A stretch of 64,000 nucleotides of DNA from Gliomastix tumulicola (GCA_001599755.1 BCHX01000001.1:2728001-2792000), one strand, 5' to 3'. Counted from the first letter of the stretch, positions 46,887 to 56,175 are shown. Notes: generated by a model from the letters alone, not told the origin. A program made the numbers and translations.

Positions 46887-48287
46887 ATGGCCAACATCAC
46901 CATTCGCAATGTCACCATCCACCCCCTCGAGCTCGTAAGCATTGAGCGCTTCGAGAGCAAGAAGGAGGGAACGGGCGGTCTGCTCTCCAACGTCACGGGC
47001 ACCATCTCCAGCTTCCTCAATGCCACGGAGCACCAGTCCCACCAGACCGTCGCCGGCGACTCCCGCCACAAGGAGGACGTCAACGTCCGCGTCGACCCGT
47101 TCAAGACGAAGCAGACGGACCTCCGCACCGCCGACCCGGGCCGCGAGGTCATCCGCCTCGTCTTCAAGACCGAGGACCACAAGTACGAGGTCGACATCCC
47201 GAGCCCCAACAGGAAGTCGAGCACCATGAAGAAGCTCGACGGCGGCCCCCACGAGCTGACGGCTGTCTACGTCGCCACGGGCGCCTTCATCGCCGTCTAC
47301 TCGTCTGCCAGGCTCGAGTCCTGGATGAAGGAGCTGCATAACGACTGGCCAATGACGGTGCTCTCCATCCCGGGCACCCACAACTCGCCGACGTGCTACA
47401 CTGCGCTGCCTTCGGTCCGTTGCCAGGCTGTCGGCGTGCCTGAGCAGCTGCAGAACGGCGTCCGCTTCCTCGACATCCGTGTCTCCGCTGAGCCTGACAA
47501 TGACACCCTGACTCTCGTCCATAGTGTCTTCCCTATTTCGCTTACCGGCAGCAAGTACTTTGGAGACATGTGCAACGACATCTACGAGTTTCTGGAGAAG
47601 AACCCCAGCGAGACCGTCATCATGAGTCTCAAGCGCGAGGGCTCCGGCAAGGGGACCGACCAGCAGATGAGCAAGTACTTCAAGCACAGCTACGTCGACA
47701 AGAAGCGCGACCGCTGGTGGACCGAGCCCAAGATCCCCACGCTCGGCCAGGCCCGTGGCCGCATCGTCATCATGCGCCGCTACGCCCTCGACGACGAGCT
47801 CCGGAAGCAGTGCTGGGACGGCAGGGGCTACGGCATCGACGCCCAGCACTGGCCGGACAACTGCGAGGATGGCAAGATCGGAAACGGCGAGCATGTCCGC
47901 GTCCAGGACTTCTACGAGGTTACCGAGAGCCAGAACGTGGAGAAGAAGATTGACTTCTCCCGCGGCCAGCTGGAGCGCGCCGCGGAGCAGCTGTTCGAGC
48001 TCGGGAAGGGCGGTGATAGGCACCCCCCTTTCTTCGTCAACTTCCTCAGCGCCAGCAACTTCTTCAATGCGAGCTGCTGGCCTGAGAGGATCGCCGCCAA
48101 GGTGAACCCGGCCATTGTTGAGTACCTCTGCATTAGGCATGGAGAGGAGGGCCAAGGCCCTAAGAAGCTCAGGATCGGCTCGGCCGGTACGGGTGTTGTG
48201 GTCACGGATTGGGTTGGTGCCAACGACGATTGGGACTTGATCAGGTGTATTGTTGGCATGAATGCCAGACTTCAGATCAAGCGATAA
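46887..48287 (+). CDS. Phosphatidylinositol-specific phospholipase C X-domain protein (PLC-like phosphodiesterase)
   Basis: Single exon, 466 residues. Residues 1-145 form an N-terminal region without a signal peptide (MANITIRNVTIHPLELVSIERF), seen in fungal PLC-like proteins. The bacterial-type PI-PLC X domain starts near 155. It shows the first catalytic His165 in LSIPGTHNSP, FLDIR (Asp196, Arg198) and the second catalytic His212 in LVHSVFPI, then ETVIMSLKREG, and RGRIVIMRRYALDD. The residue after the first His is Asn rather than the Asp of the classic enzyme. The predicted reaction is cleavage of a phosphoinositide or GPI-like headgroup via a cyclic phosphate; substrate and localisation are not visible. 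It lies convergent with the snoRNA host gene. Confidence 0.88.
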   Translation: MANITIRNVTIHPLELVSIERFESKKEGTGGLLSNVTGTISSFLNATEHQSHQTVAGDSRHKEDVNVRVDPFKTKQTDLRTADPGREVIRLVFKTEDHKYEVDIPSPNRKSSTMKKLDGGPHELTAVYVATGAFIAVYSSARLESWMKELHNDWPMTVLSIPGTHNSPTCYTALPSVRCQAVGVPEQLQNGVRFLDIRVSAEPDNDTLTLVHSVFPISLTGSKYFGDMCNDIYEFLEKNPSETVIMSLKREGSGKGTDQQMSKYFKHSYVDKKRDRWWTEPKIPTLGQARGRIVIMRRYALDDELRKQCWDGRGYGIDAQHWPDNCEDGKIGNGEHVRVQDFYEVTESQNVEKKIDFSRGQLERAAEQLFELGKGGDRHPPFFVNFLSASNFFNASCWPERIAAKVNPAIVEYLCIRHGEEGQGPKKLRIGSAGTGVVVTDWVGANDDWDLIRCIVGMNARLQIKR

Positions 48288-48576
48288 TTGGTCACAGACC
48301 ATAACGCATGATGAGCAGCTGGCCAACAGATAGTATATACTTTCTTGGATACAATGGGAGTCCTCATTGGATAGTGGCGTAACACAAGATCTGAGAGGAA
48401 TCTGAAATAAAAGATACAATCTCCACGAACATGGGACGATAATATATTGCTGCTATCTAAAAAGGCAAAGCGCGTTCGTCTCGGCTGGTTTCTACTCGAG
48501 CACCTGTGTAAAGTTCCAGTCAGCAAATGTTTCGGTGCAAAACATGAAACAAACAGAATGTAGTGTGTAATGCATG

Positions 48577-48646
48577 TCAGTTCTCCAAGGTGAAAAAAGT
48601 TTTCGTCACGATGTAGTCGGCTAGAGCTAATAAAGATGGTCATCAT
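48577..48646 (-). ncRNA. C/D-box snoRNA, 25S rRNA guide (SNORD95-like target)
   Basis: C box ATGATGA (48646-48640) and D box CTGA (48580-48577), 70 nt box to box, inside host intron 5. The guide just upstream of the D box is complementary to TCTCCAAGGTGAA (48582-48594 on the plus strand). This 13-nt match is to the conserved 25S/28S segment GCAGGTCTCCAAGGTGAACAG as I remember it. The fifth-nucleotide rule points to the second C of UCUC, the position I associate with human 28S C2811. No strong terminal stem is visible. Confidence 0.78.
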
Positions 48647-48890
48647 GTAGCGGGGAGGGGTGTGAGGGTGTAGACAATCACCAACTTAGACTTACCAGAC
48701 TTATCTACGTATATTCATACGTCAAGTGGAATACTTCGTATACCTTTGGTCGTTATGTTAGCAGACAGTTCGTTTCCCGTCGTCTTGATATGACTGATGA
48801 TAGAGCATGCGTTGAATCCGGTGGAGATCTAGTCCATGTTAGACACTTTCTTTCATCGTTTGGAGGCGATATCGAGTCTTACCAATTGGG

Positions 48891-48969
48891 TCAGAAGGTG
48901 ATAAGTATGTTCATTCCAACAATCCGAAGATTGAGGGTCAAACAGTGTGAATACGTTTCAGCTCATCAC
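48891..48969 (-). ncRNA. C/D-box snoRNA, 25S rRNA guide (snR48-like region)
   Basis: C box GTGATGA (48969-48963) and D box CTGA (48894-48891), 79 nt, inside host intron 4. An internal D'-like TTGA (48941-48938) is preceded by a guide complementary to CAGTGTGAATAC (plus-strand 48943-48954). This is a 12-nt match to the conserved 25S segment TTTTCAGTGTGAATACAAACC, where yeast snR48 acts. The exact methylated residue is unclear because D' boxes are degenerate. The guide next to the D box (AAGGTGATAAGTATG on the plus strand) has no target I recognise. Confidence 0.72.
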
Positions 48970-49095
48970 AAAGCATGCTTCGTCTTGGGCAACGTGATAG
49001 AAAGTTTCATTGTGTACCTGAAACGCCAACGAGAGTTGTTAGCCCGTATCCAGAAGTATGACAATCACCCAGCTTGTTTTTCTGCCGCTCGAAGG

Positions 49096-49296
49096 CTGTA
49101 CACCGCAGTCAGGTGACGAAGTATCAACAAGAGATCCCGCGACCCGAGCACCACAGGGGTTTGTACGCCCCTGCTGTCAAAGGGTGGACGGGCCGCGGGG
49201 CTCGATTATGTCCGCCCGTTCGTTCAATTTTTCATCACGTGGTGGAAGAGTCGTGGCTCGGGAAAATGGGGTTGAGGTTGGGATTTGTTTGTGTAC
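49096..49296 (-). ncRNA. Structured host intron 3, possible further snoRNA
   Basis: The intron has a C-box match GTGATGA at 49238-49232 but no good D box. The CTGA at 49112-49109 is more likely the branch site, and a degenerate TTGA lies at 49180-49177. Two hairpins are evident on the minus strand: an 8-bp stem pairing 49217-49210 with 49189-49182, and a 6-bp stem pairing 49173-49168 with 49159-49154. No rRNA match was recognised, and no H/ACA boxes fit. Confidence 0.35.
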
Positions 49297-49365
49297 CTAG
49301 AGGCCGGCTGTTGTTAGCGAGCTAGCTCTTCAAACTTCGGTCAAGAAAGGATAGTGAGGGTATGT

Positions 49366-49461
49366 GTTTGATCAGACAAGGCTGAAACTAGTTACAACTG
49401 TATCGACATGGTATATTAAGAATGAGGAATCCCTAAGGTGTCGTTTTGATCATCATCAAAC
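49366..49461 (-). ncRNA. C/D-box snoRNA, 18S rRNA guide (snR41-like target)
   Basis: A textbook C/D RNA inside host intron 2. Terminal stem GTTTG (49461-49457) pairs with CAAAC (49370-49366). C box ATGATGA (49456-49450) and D box CTGA (49375-49372) sit just inside. The D-box guide is complementary to CAAGGCTGAAACT (plus-strand 49377-49389), 13 nt of the conserved 18S segment GCAAGGCTGAAACTTAAAGG. The fifth-nucleotide rule selects the first G of CAAGG, which I believe is the yeast G1126 site guided by snR41. Confidence 0.85.
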
Positions 49462-49632
49462 GAGGGAGGTATGGAGCGAAGAAAATAGCTGGACAAACCT
49501 TTTGATGTGAGCAAAGTAGCTTTCGAGCATCGTTGCTCTGCCGGTGAGAAGAGGTGTAGCAAGTTGTCTTTTGACATGGTCAGCTCGAGTCCACATCGAC
49601 AGTTCCCAGACAATTTGGCAGAAGGAGATAGC

Positions 49633-49706
49633 TCAGTGTAATTCTAGAGATTAGGAGTCCCCATGTGTTTGTAGGATTTGGATTGTTCGTTGAAGATGAT
49701 CATCAT
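49633..49706 (-). ncRNA. C/D-box snoRNA, 18S rRNA guide (SNORD45-like target)
   Basis: C box ATGATGA (49706-49700) and D box CTGA (49636-49633), 74 nt, inside host intron 1. The D-box guide is complementary to GTAATTCTAGAG (plus-strand 49638-49649), 12 nt of the conserved 18S segment GTGGTAATTCTAGAGCTAATAC. The fifth-nucleotide rule points to the second A of GUAA, which I associate with human 18S Am159 (SNORD45). The terminal stem is weak. Confidence 0.8.
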
Positions 49707-49890
49707 AGATGGCAGAGAAAAGAAGGGGCGCGTCGCAAATGACATACCTTGTTGAGAGACAGCCATCGTATCAGCCTCCATAGCACGAATTGGGCACACT
49801 TGTGCTCGCGATGCTTTGATGCATCTTCGCGCGTTGAAGGCTGGGTCGATGGTGGTTGAGGTGAAGAAAAAGAGAAGGAAATTTATTTTC

Positions 49891-50139
49891 TCGAATTCTT
49901 GGTGAAATGGAAGCTAGCTTGCCCCACCAAGACCCAGAATAGCTAGCCACATATCTTGTGGGTCCTGTGGCGGTGCACACTCTTGGATGTGGCGAATCTC
50001 CGTTCCCCGAGATGCCAAATACCCGTGGTACTTAAAGTCCGTCGAGATCCGATGACACACCCCGAACTCTTCTAGAGTCAACCACGTTTGTCGACTTTCA
50101 ACGGCAAAGTCAACCAAAAAACAGGCAGAACTCTACATC
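49891..50139. promoter_or_regulatory. Divergent promoter, snoRNA host gene / 50140 gene
   Basis: Only about 250 bp separate the two outward-read genes, so they likely share a bidirectional promoter. No TATA box seen. Confidence 0.5.
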
Positions 50140-51462
50140 ATGGCGTCTGTGGGGGCGATTTGGGGTCCAGCGACCCTGCGTCTCCTCCGCGTCGCCGTGG
50201 CGAGGACTGCGAAAGCGGTCCGGGTCAAGATCGCTGATGCGACGCGACCCCTCCACGGCGAACTGCAGCATATCCCCGTGCGAACTGGCAACGTCAGCCG
50301 CCAGCCCATCCATCCCGCCGCGGTGCTTAAGCAGCAAGGTCGACGGAGCCAGCGGTGGTTCTCCAGCACGACGAGGAAGAATATCAACGATGTTGTCCGG
50401 CGGTACTTCACCACCAGCGAGTCGGGTGCGCTTCGCCTCGACCGGTCGAAGCTCCCTTCTTCGAATACCTCGAGACGAGTAGCCGCCTTTTCGGGACGAG
50501 CGCCTTTTGCCAGCACGCTGCGACCCAACCTTACGGGAGGTGCCCTACCACGAACGGCTGGAGGATACAGCATTGGAGGCGGGGCTAGGTACTTCTCGCA
50601 TGGACCTGCGGCGCCGGCCCAGGTTGTGCAGAATGTCTCCCAGGCTCTGAGGGCCTTCATGCTCGGCGGACAGAAACTTCGATACGATGGAGTCAATGGA
50701 CGAGGTGCACATCAGTACCGTGCTGTGAGCATCCTTGAGGACGAGGCCATGAACAAGCTCGCCAACATCCCTCGCTCTGCGCCGGGCGCTTTCATCGACT
50801 TCCAGCTCAGCCCCACCGTCACGGCCCTGAGCCCTCTCGCCGCCGCCATCACGCAGGCTTCTGGTATCTCTGGATTCAAGACGGAGGCCACGGGCACGAA
50901 CCTCAACACCGACGGGTTCCTCGATGTCTTGTCGTCCGACTTTGGGCGGGCGTTGAAGGATCTCACGGCCATTTACGCGGACCTGCGTCGACTATCGGTG
51001 TTGGGAGATCTGCCTATCAGAATGGAAAACAACAACACGCTGCGAGTCTGCTTTCCAGGGGTAGATGCCGAGACGGTCAATAGCCTCTTGGATGATATCG
51101 GCATAGAGCGGGGACTTGTTGGTCAAGACCCCGAGTTGGACATCGCCATCGGTGCTCCGGTAGCACTGCGGTTCCCTTTTGCTCCGGACGGTGACAAGAC
51201 ATTGACATCCCCGGGAGGCTCCGCTCGGTCTTTGACAAGCCACGACCTCGATGAAATCTCTCTACTTGACGACGACTCACTGATCCAGGAGGCATTCGCC
51301 AACGAGATTGTGGAGAACCCGTGGCTGTCTGAACCCGAAGGCTACGAAAGCATTTCACCTCCCATCAGCTCACGCGAGCGTAGCTCGGCTGACTTCGAGG
51401 GGTTGGAGGGCATCTACCGCTTCATCGAGGAGTGCGATCGTGGAAGAGGCCGGGTGGGCTGA
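50140..51462 (+). CDS. Uncharacterised fungal protein, probably mitochondrial
   Basis: Single exon, 440 residues. The N terminus is Arg/Ala/Val-rich with almost no acidic residues (RLLRVAVARTAKAVRVK), and an RRSQRWFSSTTRK segment follows, both like mitochondrial presequences. The most distinctive core is GGARYFSHGPAAPAQVVQNVSQALRAFMLGGQKLRYDG, followed by FIDFQLSPTVTALSPLAAA. The C-terminal third is acidic. I recall filamentous-fungal relatives carrying the automatic label casein kinase II beta 2 subunit, but no CK2-beta zinc ribbon (paired Cys motifs) is present, so I do not adopt that name. Function unknown. Confidence 0.72.
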   Translation: MASVGAIWGPATLRLLRVAVARTAKAVRVKIADATRPLHGELQHIPVRTGNVSRQPIHPAAVLKQQGRRSQRWFSSTTRKNINDVVRRYFTTSESGALRLDRSKLPSSNTSRRVAAFSGRAPFASTLRPNLTGGALPRTAGGYSIGGGARYFSHGPAAPAQVVQNVSQALRAFMLGGQKLRYDGVNGRGAHQYRAVSILEDEAMNKLANIPRSAPGAFIDFQLSPTVTALSPLAAAITQASGISGFKTEATGTNLNTDGFLDVLSSDFGRALKDLTAIYADLRRLSVLGDLPIRMENNNTLRVCFPGVDAETVNSLLDDIGIERGLVGQDPELDIAIGAPVALRFPFAPDGDKTLTSPGGSARSLTSHDLDEISLLDDDSLIQEAFANEIVENPWLSEPEGYESISPPISSRERSSADFEGLEGIYRFIEECDRGRGRVG

Positions 51463-52648
51463 GACTCAGATTGAAGACAAGAGCGAGACGAGACGAAGCG
51501 CGCTTGTGTTTGTGTTTTGATACCATGGACGGACCAGAAATCCACACTCTTTTGTACTATAGTACCAGGCGTCATGATGAAATGACGACGCCAGCCAGCC
51601 ATTCTTTACCACATTTCCTAGCTATCTAGCAATATTAGCCATTAAACGACCATTGTCGAGTTTCATTGTGACTGTAAAGACTGACCAATAGGGACACTCG
51701 GCGGTGATTTCTTTCATGAGGGGTAGTTATTGAGGATTCCTGTGCGATGAGCTGCCCGTTGCCGGTGCTCGCGTCATCTCTCCCGTGAGCCTCGGCTGCT
51801 CTCTAGAGGGGGTTGTGGTTTGCCGGCTCTGGCCACAGTCGCCGAAGGGATAGCTGCCGGCAGCCCAGCTCTAGAGGGTCATGCCAAAGGAGAAGAGGTC
51901 TGCGCATAGACGCTCACATTCGTCGCTGTTTGAGTCTAGCATTGTATGAGGATCGGGGTGCTATGTGTTTCTGCACAGTGAGGTGACCACGACGGCAAGT
52001 GGTCGAATAAATACTTGATGTGCAGGACCACACATTTTAGCTGTGTATGTGACACAAGTATTCCTTCACCTCCGTGGGTGCTTATTTCCAACCGCCGGAG
52101 CACTATATGGTGGGTACAAGAGCATCCCAGATCTCACGAGTAACTGGCAGTTCTGTTCAAGATCAGGCTATGGGAGATGGGGAGATGATGAATCTCTAAT
52201 CTCCTCTGGGGACAGCTAGTGAGCAACATACGAGATGCATATTATCTCCAAATCCAGATCTACCAGTAAGAACGTTTCAACCCGGCTATGGCTTGAAAGG
52301 TACGGCGGGCATTCTACTGCTGAGGTGATATCCGATGCCAGCCGCCGTCTGACGTTGACCGCCAACTTTAGGCGGAGGCAACCCTGGAAGTTCTCTCTGG
52401 AACCGCTGCAACCCCACTGAAGGAGAACTCCCTGCAGCACCAGTCCGGCTTCCCGGTTCCCACAAGCGAGCCTCGGCTCGTGGGAGCTTGGGATTTGGTA
52501 CTTCTGAAGATTAAGCGTCGCCGTCCCTCCCGAGGCCGATTTGAGGATTATCTTTTGAATTCTTTTTTGTATGTTTCCCGTCTCGATCCTTCTTCTTTTT
52601 TTCTGCTCCTCACTTCTCTTCGCGCCCGTACGGAAACACATAGTCGCA
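51463..52648. other. Intergenic
   Basis: 1.19 kb: 3' flank of the 50140 gene, then the promoter and C/T-rich leader (52580-52620) of the hydratase. No supported gene or RNA. Confidence 0.55.
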
Positions 52649-53721
52649 ATGTCTGGTCCCGGTGTCGGTTTCGAGTACCCTGCCACGGAGGTGTCGTGGC
52701 TGAAGCGCGATGTGCTGCTCTTCGCCAACACCATCGGCGCCACCACGGATGAGCTGCACTTCCTCTACGTACGTTGGACCATCCGCGCGCGCGCCCCTTT
52801 TGCCGCCTCTTCAATGCGCTGACAGAACCGTCCAGGAGCTCGACCCCAACTTCGCCGTCTTCCCGACGTACCCCATCATCCTGCGTAAGAAGCACAGAGA
52901 ACTGAGAGACAGACCAACGCTGAGCCGTGGCCGCGCCCCGACTGACACCCAGCTGTGCAGCTTTCAAGGGCACCAACCAGGACGTAGTGGACTTCTACGC
53001 GGCGCAGAAGGCCGTCAAGATCCCCGGCATCCCCGACTTCGACGTCAGCCGCGTGGTCGACGGCCAGCGCAAGATCGAGTTCTTCAAGCCGCTGCCCGCG
53101 ACCTCGGAGGGCCGCAGGTTCGAGATCCGCACCAAGGTCCTCGGCGTCTACGACAAGGGCCGCCCGGGCTCCGTGGTCGAGACCGAGACGGACCTCGTCG
53201 ACGCCGGCGCCAACGAGGTCTACACGCGCGTCACGGGCAGCGCCTTCTACGTCGCCCAGGGCAACTGGGGCGGGCCCAAGGGCCCCGCGACAGAGAACTT
53301 CCCCCCGCCCAAGGGCAAGGCGCCCGACGCCGTGCTCGCGCACCAGACCACCAAGGAGTCGGCGCTCCTGTACCGCCTCAACGGCGACTACAACCCGCTG
53401 CACGCCACGCCCGAGCCCGGCAAGAAGATGGGCTTCGGCGGCTGCATCCTGCACGGCCTGTACTCGTGGAACTCGTCCGCCTTTGCCATCCTCAAGGCCC
53501 TCGGCGGCAGCGACCCGGCCAACATCAAGGAGTACCAGGCCCGTTTCGCGAGCCCCGTCCTCCCCGGCGACAAGCTCGTGACCGAGGTGTGGAAGACGGG
53601 CGAGAAGAAGGGTGTCTTTGAGGAGGTCCGGTTCATTGTCAAGGTCGAGGGTGGCAAGGTCTGCCTGAGCAACGGCAGGGCGCTCATCAAGCTCGCTGAG
53701 CCTGCCAAGAGCAAGCTGTAA
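52649..53721 (+). CDS. Peroxisomal (R)-specific enoyl-CoA hydratase 2 / MaoC-like dehydratase
   Basis: Three exons: 52649-52768, 52836-52884 (49 nt) and 52961-53721, 309 residues. The protein has the double hot-dog layout of eukaryotic hydratase-2. The C-terminal half carries the diagnostic motif LNGDYNPLHATP, whose Asp and His are the catalytic pair, followed by GGCILHGLYSW. The last three residues are Ser-Lys-Leu, a canonical PTS1 peroxisomal signal. It would hydrate trans-2-enoyl-CoA to (R)-3-hydroxyacyl-CoA. Since fungal Fox2 usually supplies this step, a stand-alone enzyme may serve a special acyl chain or a secondary pathway. Third positions are extremely GC-rich. Confidence 0.9.
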
Positions 53722-53964
53722 ATGACTCTTTTTTTTATATTTATATATGTTTGGATGATCTGGTAGTATAGCAAGTAAGGTAGATAGATGATGATGTTTC
53801 TGCATCTGGGCAACATGAGATACCTAGCACCTACCCTATACCTGCACCGCCATTTGGTACCCGCATCGCTTGAATATCACCAGTGAACTCCGGACTTTCT
53901 TCCTACGACACTCTTCAGTCCTGACTTCCGCCTGTCTGAGGTGGCTCGTCATTGGAACGCTCTC

Positions 53965-55803
53965 ATGTCTCAAGAGCACCATGTCGGTCAGCGCATTTCC
54001 TTTGATGGAGCGTTATGCACAGTGAGATATATCGGCCCAGTAGCTGGCACAACCGGCATATGGCTCGGCGTTGAGTGGGACGATGCAGCGCGAGGAAAAC
54101 ACGACGGCTCCCATAAAGATGTGCGATACTTCACTTGCCTCTCCAAGGCAGCCACTGCAGCCTCGTTCATCCGTCCCACGCGTCCGGCAGATACGCCGCA
54201 GAGCTTCATCTCCGCCGTCAAGGACAAGTATGCCTCGGGCTCGGGCGGCTATGAGTACGGTGCATCGGGGCCTGTCGCCTCCATGATCATCATCTCAGGC
54301 AAGGTGGCTGAGGAGGTCGGCTTCGACAAGATCCACCGGAAGCAGGCGCAGATCCATGAACTCAAGTTCGTGATCCTCGACGGGCAGCGTGTTGCCTCGG
54401 CGAGGGAGGAGGGCGAGCCTGCGGTTGGAGAGACTTGTCCGAGCATTACGCAGCTCGATCTCAGCAGAAATCCGCTTGAGGATCTAAGACCTGTCGTCGA
54501 GGTGTGTCGCGAGCTGCCGAAGCTGGCTAACTTGAGCATCAAGTAGGTCTACTCAGCTACCCCATCGCGCGCAGGTTCTCTCCTACTAATATCAGTCGGC
54601 TTCAGTGGATGCCGGTTCAACAACGTGCTGGAAGACGAAAGCTTACAAGGTCCCGAGGCCCTGGAGGCGTTTTCCGGCGTCAAGGAGCTGGGACTGGGGG
54701 AGACATTCCTGGGGTGGGACGAGATCTGCCACATCGCCAGCAGGTGCAAGTCCCTGGTGTCTCTCAGCGCCGGTGCCAACCAGCTGACGTCTCTTCCCTC
54801 CATCGACTATGGCACGCTATCTCACACACTGACCTCGCTGACGCTGGAGTACAACGAGTTCTCGACAATCGCGGATCTTCGAGGCCTCACTGGCCTCACG
54901 GCACTGCGAAACCTGCACCTCAAGGGCAACAATATCTCGGCCCTGGGACACGCAGATGCAGAGCCAGCACCCATATTCCCACCATCAGTTCAATATCTCG
55001 ACTTGTCAGGAAACGACATCAAGGACTGGTCCTTTATAGACCAGCTGCCGCACCACTTCCCAGGTCTGACCGGCCTCCGCATCTCGCGGAATCCCATCTA
55101 CGATTCGCACACAGGCGTGGCAACAGACGACCAGACGACAGCCTCGTCATCTGAGGAATCTCACATGTTCACCGTCGCCCGCCTCGCCCAGCTTCACTCC
55201 CTGAACTTCACACACATCACCGCCTCGGACCGCAGCAACGCCGAGATGTTCTACCTCTCCCGCATCGCACGCCAGCTCGCGTCCGTTCCCGAGGAGGCCG
55301 AGGAGGCCGTCAAGCGCCAGCACCCGCGGTACGCTGAGCTCTGTGGCGTGTACGGAGAGCCGGACGTCGTGCGGCGGCTGGACGTCAACCCGGCCTTCCT
55401 CGAGGCTCGCCTCATCAGCGTCCGCTTCCACCTGGGCGGGGATCGCGAGGGGAAAACAGCGCGGATCCCGAGATCGACGGATATCTACGCGGTCAAGGGC
55501 ATTGCTGGGCGGCTGTTCGGGATGCAACCGTTGAGGCTGTCGCTGATCTGGGAGACGGGGGAGTGGGATCCTGTGGCGGGCTTCTACGATAAAGACGGCG
55601 ACAGTAGTGATGAGGAGGACGACGAAGAGTTGGAAGCGGAGAACCAAAGCCGCCCCGGCGACGAACAAGGGGCAGAGGAGGAGAAGTCTGGACGGTGGGT
55701 GAAGAGGGAGGTTGTCCTCAAGGACGGGCCGCGGCAGCTCGGATATTGTGTCGATGGTCTTGATGTGACGATCCGAGTAGAGGGAATCCAAGAGAAAATA
55801 TAG
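53965..55803 (+). CDS. Tubulin-specific chaperone E (tubulin cofactor E)
   Basis: Two exons, 53965-54542 and 54606-55803, 591 residues; the intron has a CTACTAAT branch. The N-terminal CAP-Gly domain (about 8-60) contains GTTGIWLGVEWDDAARGKHDGS, with GKHDG as the tubulin-tail-binding motif. Leucine-rich repeats follow (about 165-380: ITQLDLSRNPLEDLRPV, LTSLTLEYNEFSTIADL, LRNLHLKGNNISAL, VQYLDLSGNDIKDW). The C terminus is ubiquitin-like with an acidic insert near 530-560. TBCE (yeast Pac2) binds alpha-tubulin and helps form or dissociate the tubulin dimer. An upstream non-ATG extension was ignored. Only about 240 bp separate it from the hydratase gene. Confidence 0.93.
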
Positions 55804-56175
55804 ACTAGCGCCTGAATTCGAGCAACAGCGATGCAATCCAACAACTCGTCCAGTCTGGCAGGAACCAGGGGTTGGAGTCTGCCAGCCCCCAGACAGCTAC
55901 TCATATAGATGCGGAAAGAACTCAACAGCGCACGTTGCTAACGGTGGAAGGCATGCTTGCAGCACCCCCGAGGGCTACCATAGCGCCGAGGGGGTGTTTT
56001 TTGATAGGGCTCCAGACAAGATGTTTTGCTCAATTAGCTGTCCTAGGAGAGCATGTCAACAGGCTTTTGACATTTTGACATATTCTATATTCTGACAGCT
56101 CTTCTATTCCAATATCTCTAGAAGTAACAGAATTTTAATACTAGATAAAAACGGAATCAAAACGGAAGCTCTATC

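Larger units (their letters stand above)
48490..49890 (-). ncRNA. Spliced host gene for intronic C/D-box snoRNAs (probably non-coding)
   Basis: On the minus strand a C/T-rich leader (about 49880-49840) is followed by a chain of splice signals. The best-fitting introns are 49747-49568, 49498-about 49308, 49296-49096, 49017-48829 and 48695-48504, all 180-201 nt. Acceptors are mostly preceded by CTGAC or CTAAC branch sites. Exons are about 11-135 nt and show no extended conserved frame: the first ATG opens only 17 codons, and a second ATG gives a frame of about 35 codons if exons 1-2 are joined. Introns 1, 2, 4 and 5 each contain a C box about 41-49 nt after the donor and a D box about 62-73 nt before the acceptor. 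Exact exon ends, especially around exon 3, are uncertain. It is divergent from the 50140 gene. Confidence 0.7.

Noticed and set aside
49109..49112. CTGA as a D box for a 130-nt C/D snoRNA in host intron 3
   Set aside because: It sits 13 nt before the acceptor within CTGAC, so it is better explained as the branch site; the spacing is also too long.
48790..49116. 108-codon plus-strand open frame starting with ATG
   Set aside because: It is antisense to the snoRNA D guide, boxes and introns of the host gene. Its sequence is explained by rRNA-complementary and splice elements, and no domain is visible.
49096..49296. H/ACA snoRNA in host intron 3
   Set aside because: Two hairpins exist, but no ACA lies three bases from a plausible 3' end and the hinge match to ANANNA overlaps a stem.
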